Shown piece after piece: positions 55,962 through 64,000 of a stretch of DNA of 64,000 bases. The notes beneath the pieces are model-generated. The model saw only the letters and a list, made by a program, of their open reading frames with translations, did not search any database and had not been told where the DNA came from. Positions within the stretch are counted from its first letter, which is position 1. Each line of letters starts with the position of its first letter. Origin of the DNA: Limisphaerales bacterium (GTDB lineage: Bacteria; Verrucomicrobiota; Verrucomicrobiia; Limisphaerales; AAA164-E04); contig JAMASS010000007.1 in NCBI GenBank assembly GCA_024761205.1, forward strand, positions 62,001 to 126,000, given 5' to 3'. A program made the position numbers and the translations under genes.

Positions 55962-58900
55962 CTAAACCAGTTTATCGCGCATAAACTCTGCCAAATACGC
56001 ATCTGTTGGGTTGTTATCCAGTTCCAACCAATGATGTTGTCCTGTGTTTCCTTTCCCACCATATCTGCACTGACCTCTATTTTGTAACTTGGTTTTATAG
56101 GCAGAGAGGTGTTTGAAAATAGCAGGATATTGCTGTTGCAGATATTCGTGTGATCCATACTTTGCCAGTATCACCCACAACCCCTTCCACTGTGCTTGAT
56201 ACCGCTTGATGTCCCGCCCGCGCAGGATCGGTTTCAGCAATTCTTCAGACTTGGGGTCCTCGGCAACTAATGCGTCTTTATCCGCTTTATCGACGATAAA
56301 GGCGGCGTTCAGCCCGGTGAGTATTCCTCGATAAATGGAATATCCCACTCTTTCAGCGGTGTGCCGAGGGCCTGCATCTTGTCCATAATGCTCCGCTCAA
56401 CGGCAGAGAGGGCCATCCAAGGCTGGCTCTCTTCGATGCGTAGTTCACCCCACAGATTTTCATCCGGTGGGAACGGCTGGCCGGGCAGACGGTCAAGGTC
56501 CACGGTCTTGCCAACGGTATCGCTTTTGCCGGTTTTCGCCAGCAGGATGCTGGAGTCTACAATTGTGTTTTTGAAGATGTCTTTACCCATGTCCAGCAGC
56601 TTCAGAGGAGCGTGGTTTTCTGAGAAATAATGGCGTAGCTTCCCGCCGTATTTGGCTTTCAACCAACTGTTGGAAGTGATGAAACACAGGTGGCCACCGT
56701 CCTTCTTCAACAGTTCCATACCGCACTCATAAAAGAGCACGTAGATGTCACCGGATTTGATAAATGTGTTGTATCCGGCGGGTTGGTAGAGCGCACCTAG
56801 TTTGCCGCCGCTTTTTTGTAATTGAATGTAGGGCGGGTTGCCCATTACCATATCAAAGCCGTCTTTGACACCGAACATGTATTCTGCGTCAAACCAATCG
56901 GCCTTGGCGTTTTGGTCGTAAGGGTCCCATTGGGCGATCTTGTTGGCGTCTTCTTCGGGGAGTTTGGCATTCTGTAATGCTTCCGATAATTCTGTACGAA
57001 TTTCCTTGTCTCTGTCCTTGCAATCACGTTTTTCCTCGCGTGTGGTCGCATGAAAATACTGCTCACGGTTTTCCACCAGTTTCGTTTCCGCAGCTTCAAT
57101 GTCTTGACGGAATAATTCCAGTTGAGGCGGAGCTTCGAGACTCAGCAGTGTATCGGCGGCGACGAACTTGGTTTCGAGGTTGGGTAGGGGGCGAATGCCC
57201 AAGTTCTTGTCCTTTGCTTCGGGTTTTTGTTCGATTGCCAGGGAGATGAAGAAGCGCAGTTTAGCGATCTGGCAGGCGATGGGTTGAATGTCCACGCCGT
57301 GGATGCTGTTTTGGATCAGGTAGAGCTTGCGCCCGAAATCGGAGTTGCGGTATTGCTCGAAGGTCTTGCTGATCTCTTGTAGTTCGGCGTCTCGTTCTTT
57401 TTGGTCCCGGGTCTCAAAGGCTGCGTCCGCCTTTTCTTTGGCGCGGTCTTTTTGCAGTCTTTCCCAGTATTTGTTATCCGGATCGAGTCGCTTGAGTGCA
57501 AGGGTCAGTTTGTGCAGGACACTCATCGGAAAAGCACCGGAACCGACGGCCGGGTCCAGTATCTTGAGACGGGCAATGGCTCCGACCAGCCTTTTGGTTT
57601 CGTCCAGGTCGAACAACTCCGCTGCATCGTCGAAGACATTCTCGTAATCCAGCAGATAGCGCAGCCGTTTGCGCCAGGAGTTTGTGTCGTCATTGGTGGG
57701 CTCAGCTTGCTCGGACAGGGATGCGATCAGTGCTTCGTCCACCATATAGTCCACGATGGGGCGGGGGGTGTAGTAGGAGCCGGTCTGTTTGCGGGCCGTT
57801 TCTCTGGTTTCCGGGTTGTAAGTGGCCAGCAGGTTTTCAAACACTTTGCCCAGAAGCTCCGGATCCAGGGCAACCTCCTGTTCTATCGGCGTGTTTTCCT
57901 CGACGGTGAACTTGTAGCGGTTGAGCAAGGGGAGCAAGCCGTGGTGGTCGAAGAAGAGGCGGTTGGGGACGGATAACTTCCCGTATTCGGTGCGTCTGGG
58001 GTCAATCACATTGTCGGTGAAACAATCAATTCGGTCACCACCCTCTCGACTGCCCTCGAAACTGTCTAGGCAGTCGAACAGGCCACCATTGATGAAAGGG
58101 GTCTTCTTGAACAGGTCACGCAGCTTCTCGGGTTCTGTCATCTCCTTCTTGAAACGATAGCGTGAAAAATCACGGTGTGTCTTGTTAGTTACCTCGCTAA
58201 AGTCCCGCTTGTCCATCTCGGTGTTCAGAGTGGCGAAGAAGAGGTTTTGCAGCACGGCCCGGTAGTAGGAGCCGCCCTCGTTGCGGTCGTAGTTTTTCAG
58301 CAGCTTCGATATCTCCTCTTCATTGAATAGCTCTTCCGCAACCAAACCCTTTTCTTTGAGAAACCAGATGAACAACAAGCGCGTGATCAGGCGGATCACT
58401 TGCCGTTTCTCGCTGCCCTCGCCTTTGCGGTCATCCGGAAATGTAGACTCTTTCCCCGCCCGTTCGAACCACTGGTAAAGCTCCTGATAGAAATGCTTGT
58501 TGAGCGGCTCCACGTTGAAAACGCTTTCCCAGGCTTGGTGCAGGGCGTCAAAGTTCTTAACGGGTGCGCCGTCTTTGTCTGTGAGTTCGGGCAGGTAAAG
58601 CTGAGAAAGGATGTCCAGATGCGCCCGATGCGGCGCCTCAAGCCGGATATCTTTGATGAGCGTCACCTTTTCCAGCACGTCTCGGTCTCTGTCCCGCTTG
58701 TGGGGGCGGCGGTTGATGACGGCTATGGATAGCAGGCCGCCGTAAGTGTAGAGAACCATGACCGGCATGGGAAACAAGCGGTTTATCTGGCGGGTGATGG
58801 TGGCCAGATCGGTGCGGCTGTAGCTGTTTATCTTCAGTCCCAATGCGAAAAAGACGTAGGATTGCATCAGCCCGGGCTCTACTTCTTGTCCGCTTGCCCC

Positions 58901-59158
58901 TTGGAGTTCTTCGCCGGTCAGCTGAAAGAGTAAATCCGCGTGGTGCCAATCGCTGAATTTGGCTTTGTTCTCGTCCAGTTTCTGCTGTGCCTTTTCTTCT
59001 ACCCATTCCTTGAATCTTTTCGGATCGGCGTTCGGGATAGGCAGGGTTCTAGTGCTCTGGTAGCCCAGGGTTTTCAGCAGGGCGAGATGTCCGTCGCGGA
59101 AGTCGCTGTGACGGAGCTTTTGCAAGGCTGTGCGGAGTTGATTCAAGTCGTTGTTCAT
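55962..59158 (-). pseudogene. Type IIG restriction-modification enzyme (Eco57I class), one-base frameshift
   Basis: The first frame (59,158-56,309) gives 949 residues. An N-terminal nuclease-like part is followed by ARKQTGSYYTPRPIVDYMVD, motif I in LKILDPAVGSGAFPMSVL, HGVDIQPIACQIAKLRFFIS, and motif IV in FDMVMGNPPYIQLQ. The target-recognition part then continues in another frame (SIYRGILTGLNAAFIVDKAD, GRDIKRYQAQWKGLWVILAK) to a stop at 55,962. A single base missing near 56,345 (GATATT-CC where GATATTTCC is expected) explains the break. The enzyme combines methylation and cleavage in one chain. The truncated 949-residue chain lacks much of the recognition domain and is probably inactive. Confidence 0.85.
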
Positions 59159-59401
59159 GGGTCAGTCGTTTGTCGCAGCGTTCCCTCAACGCCTCTTTTT
59201 GTCCGGCGACGAGGTCGCGAAACAGCCCTAGGGTCTGCTTGGGCCAAAGGTCAGGCGGACTGTACCGTCGTCATGGACATAAACAAGATAAGAATGGCCG
59301 ATCCGTTCGCACTGTTGGATTTCACAAGACGGGGGTATTGCTCGCAATTACAGGTAGCATCAGGCAGGGCCGCTTTGGATCCTCTCCGAGGCGGGATCGT
59401 C

Positions 59402-59794
59402 TCAATCGAAGAACCAGTTGAGAAAGCTTCCCGGGTCTTTGAATCCGATCCAGAGTACGAGCGAGAGGCAGGCGATGAACACGGCGAAACGAATTCCGTA
59501 GTCGGCGAGGCTTCGATAGCGATGGGCCTCACTGAGGAGGGCGATCCAGGCAATGGGGGAGAGACTCATCATGACGATACCGATGAAGGTGATGACGGCG
59601 TGGAACCCGAAGGGGATTGAAATTTCCGCCAGGTCGCGGACGTCGGCACTATCGCGTCCTGGCCATTCGCCGAGCAAGAGCCCGGCGTGACAGATCAGGA
59701 TATAGAAGATCACGAGCGTGAACAACGGGGTGATGGCGACCATCCAGTGCAGCTGGTCCACCAGCGGGCGTTCGGAGAAGCGAGATGGTTTCAT
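59402..59794 (-). CDS. Small membrane protein, third gene of the padR operon
   Basis: The 130-residue product has four hydrophobic segments: WMVAITPLFTLVIFYILICH, FGFHAVITFIGIVMMSLSPI, then a short helix and YGIRFAVFIACLSLVLWIGF. No family is recognised. It starts 10 bp after the stop of the HAAS/VIT gene and so should be cotranscribed with it and padR. It may be an integral partner of that envelope protein. Confidence 0.7.
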   Translation of the reverse strand: MKPSRFSERPLVDQLHWMVAITPLFTLVIFYILICHAGLLLGEWPGRDSADVRDLAEISIPFGFHAVITFIGIVMMSLSPIAWIALLSEAHRYRSLADYGIRFAVFIACLSLVLWIGFKDPGSFLNWFFD

Positions 59795-59803
59795 GAGGGA
59801 TCG

Positions 59804-62431
59804 CTAGGCGCGGCGCTTGGAAAAACAAGCGAGAACCACGGCGCCTAAACAGAGGAGGAGCCAGGTTTGCGGTTCGGGAATCACCGGAACGGTCACCGGA
59901 TCCACAGGGTTAAGGCCGGCTCGTTCAAACTGTTCTTTGGTTTCCAGGACAACGGCCCCAGAGACCGAGGTCACGAGCTGGTGTTGGCCTGCCAGTTTGG
60001 CTGCTGGGGCGTGCTTTTTTTGGGCGGCCAGGGTCTCAACTTGCGCGGCCGCCCAGAGGCGACGGACATGATCCGTGACTTTCGGAATTTGAGATAGGTC
60101 GGGGACCGAAGTCAGGGGAACGGCCTTACGGTCGAATTGCCATGCCTGAGCTTCGGGCTCTAGCCGAATAAACCATTCACTGAGATCGTCTTCGAGCGAA
60201 CTGAAGCGTGGGATAGGCTGAATCCAACTCGGGCCAAGTGGCTCCAGCAGTCGATTTGGCCCGACGACGGTTTGGATTTCAAAGAGTTTCGGATGGGACG
60301 GGCTCCGTTCAAGACGCTGTTGGAGTGCCTGCTGCGAACTGAGCGTGATAGGCTGCGGTCCGTGGATCCAAAGGACTGCGCCGTTTGTTTTGCCGGATGC
60401 GATGTCCCAGGCACGAATGAGCCACCTGAGATTGTCTTGCCCTCCGGTTGCTTCCAGCGCAGGGATTCGTGTCGCCGCGAGTTCGGCTGTCAACGGGGTA
60501 TCGCCTTGTGAGCGAATGTGCTCATTGGTCCAAATATCCGAGGCATGTACGATGAAGAGTTCGACCGAGAGTGGCAGATGTTCGAGGCTGCGGGCGATCT
60601 CCGGATAGAATGACTCCATGCCCGCTGATCCGTCGATGACGATCGCCAACCGATCGATGTTGAGTGTTGGCGCACTGACGAGATTTTGTAGGATGATGGC
60701 GCTTTCTTCTTTTGAGGTGGACCAGACCCGTTCGGTGGGTTTCGGACGAATGATGTGGATTGTGGATTGTGGCGAGATTAAGTCGGCGTCCGGTACTTGG
60801 CCGTAGAGGGTGGATTCGTCTTTTTCTTTGATGCCGCGGGTCAGGTATTTCAGCGAACTGGATAGTTCAGAGCGTGATTCGATCCAGAGCGCATGCTCAA
60901 GGTCGGGGGCGAGGTTGAAGTTGCGTTCCACCATTTTGGGGAGCTGGAGTTTGGCGTTCAAAAGGTCGCCCATCGCTAGCGGTGCGGTAATCCCGAGTCT
61001 CACTTTCATCATCCCGCCGTTTGGCGGTATGGGGAAACATTGCATGAGGATACGATCTGTTCCGGACGTCGTTACTAAAACGGGGTCTCGGCGTTGACGG
61101 ATGGCGACCTCCTGGTAGGCCGCACGAGTTTCCGCGCGTCCGGCAAAGGCGGCTTCGCGCTCTTCGCCGTTGACCCACAATGTCAGGCGAGAAACAACAC
61201 CGTCTGCGGGGAGCAGAATTTGGGTGCGGGCTTCTCGTTGTCGTGGTGTCTGATTGGTGAACTCAAATGTCCATTCCAGATAGGCGAGTCCTGCTTGGCT
61301 GTGCACATGGCTATCCAATCGAGAGCCCGTGAGCGAGAGCCCGCGGACTCGTCCGGCGACAGCGGTGCCGCCGAGTCCGTCATCGAAGTCCCAGGTCATT
61401 TCGTCGAAAATATCCCAGCGACCGTTTCGAGTGTATAATCGTGGCGGACGAACGGAGTTGAACGGTTTGCCGGTTACTCGAAAGAAGATCATTCGCGCAT
61501 CTTCCTGATGGACATCGTTATCTGGTGAAATGAAAAGGCCAGCTAGGTTGGTAAAATTTCGGGGTCGTTCATAGCATGCGCGCAACATGGTCGTCTCATT
61601 GCCGAGGCTGCGCAGAAGGCGAATGCCTCGCCGTTGCGTCGCAGGGAGCTCTGAATCGGCCAGTTCCAGTCCCACACGGGTGACGAGATTGGTGAACTCG
61701 AGTCCCCCAAGAAACAATGTTGCGATGACGATTCCTAGTGAAAACTCCTTGGCCGTCGTCCGGAAGGACTCCCCGGACAACGTGGTCACATAGTAGCGAC
61801 ATCGCAAGGCTGCAATGAACGCAAACAAGGGCCCCATGGGGAGGAGTCCAAACCCGAAGTAGAACACGGCGACAAGACCTGGAATGAGAAGCGGAATGAA
61901 CGCAATCGCGTAGAAGAATGAGACTGCAATTGCTGCTGCATTTGCGGTGGTCAAGAACACGGGGTGTCGAAGCGATCCCCGACGGAGTCGGGAGATCGTC
62001 AATGCGTTGATGATCGGGACCAATGCAACTGCGAGGATGTGCCACCATGTGGGTATAGGGTCGAAGAAGGTGCGGGCGCATACATGGGAGACCAGTTCAA
62101 AGAGAATCGAGATGGCCGGCAGCATGACCCCGAAGACAATCAAGGCCACACCAGGTTTTGGCTTCGGCTTGTCTTCGGCCACGTTTGGCCGGCTTGGGAG
62201 GATAATCTCTCGGTCTTCCGAAGCGGCTGAGGGACCGACGCGCTGGAGGATCCGGGATATATCCTCGCGGGTGACGACCTGAAAGCCGGCGGCTTTGACC
62301 TCCTCGTCGATGTGGGAACGGAGGTCGTTAATGACCTCGTCGACATTGACGTCGGAACCGCTGAGGGCGTTGCGCTGGTGTGTCAAATAGGCTTCGAGTT
62401 CAACTTTGGCTTCTGCTGACCATTCCGTCAT
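59804..62431 (-). CDS. Envelope protein: HAAS-like N-terminus, membrane helices, VIT/VWA region, PEP-CTERM end
   Basis: The 875-residue protein begins with a helical HAAS-like domain (residues about 1-70, with VDEVINDLRSHIDEEVKAAG), then four to five membrane helices (about 95-245). A VIT-like domain follows (about 360-480, WTFEFTNQTPRQREARTQIL and GRAETRAAYQEVA), then a VWA-like region with LAIVIDGSAGMESFYPEI (about 590-610). It ends in PEP-CTERM form: PEPQTWLLLCLGAVVLACFS then KRRA. PEP-CTERM tails are processed by exosortases. The start has AAAAGGAG ahead and follows the padR stop by 1 nt. It probably senses or assembles envelope material. Confidence 0.82.
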   Translation of the reverse strand: MTEWSAEAKVELEAYLTHQRNALSGSDVNVDEVINDLRSHIDEEVKAAGFQVVTREDISRILQRVGPSAASEDREIILPSRPNVAEDKPKPKPGVALIVFGVMLPAISILFELVSHVCARTFFDPIPTWWHILAVALVPIINALTISRLRRGSLRHPVFLTTANAAAIAVSFFYAIAFIPLLIPGLVAVFYFGFGLLPMGPLFAFIAALRCRYYVTTLSGESFRTTAKEFSLGIVIATLFLGGLEFTNLVTRVGLELADSELPATQRRGIRLLRSLGNETTMLRACYERPRNFTNLAGLFISPDNDVHQEDARMIFFRVTGKPFNSVRPPRLYTRNGRWDIFDEMTWDFDDGLGGTAVAGRVRGLSLTGSRLDSHVHSQAGLAYLEWTFEFTNQTPRQREARTQILLPADGVVSRLTLWVNGEEREAAFAGRAETRAAYQEVAIRQRRDPVLVTTSGTDRILMQCFPIPPNGGMMKVRLGITAPLAMGDLLNAKLQLPKMVERNFNLAPDLEHALWIESRSELSSSLKYLTRGIKEKDESTLYGQVPDADLISPQSTIHIIRPKPTERVWSTSKEESAIILQNLVSAPTLNIDRLAIVIDGSAGMESFYPEIARSLEHLPLSVELFIVHASDIWTNEHIRSQGDTPLTAELAATRIPALEATGGQDNLRWLIRAWDIASGKTNGAVLWIHGPQPITLSSQQALQQRLERSPSHPKLFEIQTVVGPNRLLEPLGPSWIQPIPRFSSLEDDLSEWFIRLEPEAQAWQFDRKAVPLTSVPDLSQIPKVTDHVRRLWAAAQVETLAAQKKHAPAAKLAGQHQLVTSVSGAVVLETKEQFERAGLNPVDPVTVPVIPEPQTWLLLCLGAVVLACFSKRRA

Positions 62432-62432
62432 C

Positions 62433-62774
62433 TCAGGCTCCTTTTTCTCCTATGGTGTTCAGCGTTTGCGACAGTGTTGCAAAGTAAGTGTTCATCAGCT
62501 TGAGCTGGCGGCGACCGTGAGTGGTGAGGGAATAGTATTTGCGGGCGGGTCCCTCAGACGATTCGACGAGGCGCGCTTCAATGAGGCCGCCGGAGCGCAG
62601 CCTTGAGAGCAAGGGATAGACCGTTCCCTCCGTTGTATTCAGCCCGGGAAGCGTCACTAGGGACTTCACCAGATCGTATCCGTAGCGCTCGCTGCGAGCT
62701 AGCGAGCGAAGGATACAAAGCTCCACCAACCCCTTGCGCATTTGAGTCACCCAGTTGTCAAAGAAGCTCGGCAT
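62433..62774 (-). CDS. PadR-family transcriptional regulator
   Basis: The 113-residue protein is a typical short PadR regulator: QMRKGLVELCILRSLARSER, YGYDLVKSL, TEGTVYPLLSRLRSGGLIEA and a wing GPARKYYSLTTHG with a C-terminal dimer helix. PadR genes are commonly cotranscribed with HAAS-domain membrane proteins, as here (1-nt gap). It should repress its own operon through the palindrome at 62,800-62,819. Confidence 0.9.
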   Translation of the reverse strand: MPSFFDNWVTQMRKGLVELCILRSLARSERYGYDLVKSLVTLPGLNTTEGTVYPLLSRLRSGGLIEARLVESSEGPARKYYSLTTHGRRQLKLMNTYFATLSQTLNTIGEKGA

Positions 62775-62799
62775 GGAAACGGTATTGCTTTACATCCGT

Positions 62800-62819
62800 A
62801 TTACAAGATACTTTGTAAT
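62800..62819. promoter_or_regulatory. Palindromic operator upstream of padR
   Basis: ATTACAA (62,800-62,806) and TTGTAAT (62,813-62,819) are perfect inverted arms around a 6-bp centre, 25 bp before the padR start. AT-rich inverted repeats of this size and place are usual autoregulatory PadR sites. Confidence 0.65.
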
Positions 62820-63743
62820 GTATACTAGTGATGTGAGAGATGTGCAAGGCTTTTGTTTGAAGAAAAGCTTGGCAACTGAGGAGTGAGTTATGGGGGAGGG
62901 GAAGTGATGAAGGATCACCGCTTGGGATCGTTGTGTTTATTCCTGCGTGCGCCGCCCTTGTTCGATTTGATCGGCCGGTTCGCGACTTGCTTTCTGAGCC
63001 TAGTATCCTTGAAGAGAGCGGCCTTGGCGGGAGGGGCTCGCCTCAGAGCATGATAAGTCTACTGTTGTTTGATGCCTACTTGATCAGGCGCATATCGCCG
63101 AGGAATCAGTGATGCGGCGAATGTGTTTGTATATGAGCAGTTTGTCAGGGGAATCACCAACTCCGGAATCCTGTTTGTGATGGTTGGATTAAACTTCGGC
63201 AGCATGATCGCTACTTTCCATCGGATGGCGAACGCCGGGGCATCGGGGGGAGTGCTGAAAGTACGCCGTTTTTTGTCCTGAGTCGTCCAATCGTATCACG
63301 AGAGTTTCGAAGGCGCTGTAGGTCTGTTCACAAGTCTTCGGATATTGCAATTTTCGAATACGCGATTGAGCAATTACTGTAGCATACGGCCTCAGTTCAG
63401 ACATCAGGGGCCGAAGATACACCGTGGCGATCATCTGAATATAGGCGAAGGAAAAGGTTCTCGAAACCTTGTTTGGAGCCAGGCAGAAAGAGTGGGATAA
63501 AGGCGGCAATAGAAGCGGTTCCAAGGGGGTTTGTCGATTTTGAGTTTTTTTGATTAGAAAGCACCGCGTTGGTGCCCATTGGTCCTGTGGAACCACTGTT
63601 CTAGGGTTTTGTTGGTCTGTTTTGGATGGACCGAAGATGTTGTAGACGCCGAGGCCTAAGACCACGGGACCGACCAAGAGGCTGCCAACCGGTCATCTTA
63701 ATCTTCTGGCTCTCAGGTCATCCATCTGGATTCGAAGAACAGG
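62820..63743. other. 0.9-kb stretch without a confident gene
   Basis: No clean gene was found. A 162-residue minus-strand frame (63,189-63,677) begins with VGPVVLGLGVYNIFGP, a plausible membrane helix, but soon loses protein character. Another minus frame holds TASIAAFIPLFLPGSKQGFE (about 63,470-63,530), so a shifted membrane-protein relic is possible. Confidence 0.4.
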
Positions 63744-64000
63744 CTAAGGCCCGAGCTTTCTCTTGAGATGATCGCTGGTGAGATGTTTGAGAATGTCTAA
63801 TGGCTTGCAGCGGGTGTCACCTGCGTCGTACTCGATTGGTCCGAGACGTTTGGCAACCTTGATCGCCGCTTTGTTCAACGTGCTGTTGCGTTTGCCAATG
63901 CCCATAAGCGCCCCGCCCATGGCGACGCGAACCCAGTTCTCTTCTTCGCCAATCGTACCATCAATGCGCTGGATGCAATCAAGGAAGAAGGCGTCGGTGA
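63744..64000 (-). CDS. DNA alkylation repair family protein, C-terminal end (cut by window edge)
   Basis: The minus strand from the right edge reads FFLDCIQRIDGTIGEEENWV, RVAMGGALMGIGKRNSTLNK, AAIKVAKRLGPIEYDAGDTR and ends LKRKLGP at TAG 63,744-63,746. The IGKRN...A...V-A-K-R-I-G-x-(V/I)-E-x-D-x-G-x-T-x-C pattern is the C-terminal end of small HEAT-like DNA alkylation repair (AlkD-related) proteins. These bind or excise alkylated bases. About 85 residues are visible and the rest lies outside. Confidence 0.72.
   Translation of the reverse strand, partial: TDAFFLDCIQRIDGTIGEEENWVRVAMGGALMGIGKRNSTLNKAAIKVAKRLGPIEYDAGDTRCKPLDILKHLTSDHLKRKLGP

Overview
The window looks like a chromosome piece from a member of the PVC superphylum, most likely Verrucomicrobiota. 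The grounds are several prepilin-type proteins with the FTLIELLVV...[11 protein letters not shown] signature, a giant secreted protein that combines ThuA-like, DUF1080, LamG, cytochrome c and PVC-type propeller modules, a PEP-CTERM protein, LpxI (a Gram-negative lipid A enzyme), and remnants of a planctomycete/verrucomicrobial kinase-STAND protein. The family assignments come from reading motifs; no database search was made.

Coding density is unusually low because many genes are decayed. Long housekeeping frames (ilvD, comM, purC, pyrC, tadA) are intact, so the frameshifts elsewhere are probably real decay and not poor sequence. This fits a genome losing accessory functions, but lifestyle cannot be judged from one window.

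Layout. Positions 1-3,800 are a gene graveyard: a Ser/Thr kinase-STAND NTPase, an FHA domain, an HExxH peptidase relic and a 0.36-kb IS1595-like element with both inverted repeats. 3,810-11,214 holds ilvD, a pseudopilin, lpxI, a small membrane protein, a broken VOC gene and comM. 11,338-14,507 is a type II restriction-modification locus whose controller and endonuclease genes are frameshifted while the methyltransferase is intact. 14,590-20,389 is mostly decayed (sugar dehydrogenase, LamG/Ig protein, pseudopilin, a gene with an in-frame TAG) with an intact YdeI-like gene. 20,426-25,546 is one 1,706-residue multidomain protein. 25,690-26,480 is an unexplained GC-rich, stop-poor block.

Next come a broken Gfo/Idh/MocA oxidoreductase, a second IS remnant, tRNA-Gly, pyrC and a TPMT-type methyltransferase. 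29,870-33,324 holds a hairpin-rich block, a multiheme cytochrome pseudogene, a pseudopilin pseudogene and an unidentified remnant. 33,615-39,225 is an intact minus-strand cluster: sodium:solute symporter, LuxE-sized adenylating enzyme, LuxC-sized aldehyde dehydrogenase and an iron-type alcohol dehydrogenase. Together these could take up an organic acid and reduce it to an alcohol, or run in reverse. It follows a small-membrane-protein pair and two PQQ-like beta-propeller proteins, with a divergent MarR regulator.

44,693-48,699 is housekeeping (purC, xerC-like, nusG paralogue, Nudix, tadA, a CBM48 mini-protein). 48,947-52,911 is an unrecognised two-gene cassette, a broken neighbour and a DUF1080 protein. 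53,379-55,763 has a Rieske protein, an ADP-ribose-type Nudix, a small protein and a cyclophilin. 55,962-59,158 is a frameshifted type IIG restriction enzyme. 59,402-62,774 is a padR-HAAS/VIT/PEP-CTERM-membrane protein operon with a palindromic operator. The right edge carries the end of a DNA alkylation repair-like gene. A dispersed REP-like repeat sits just downstream of several stop codons.
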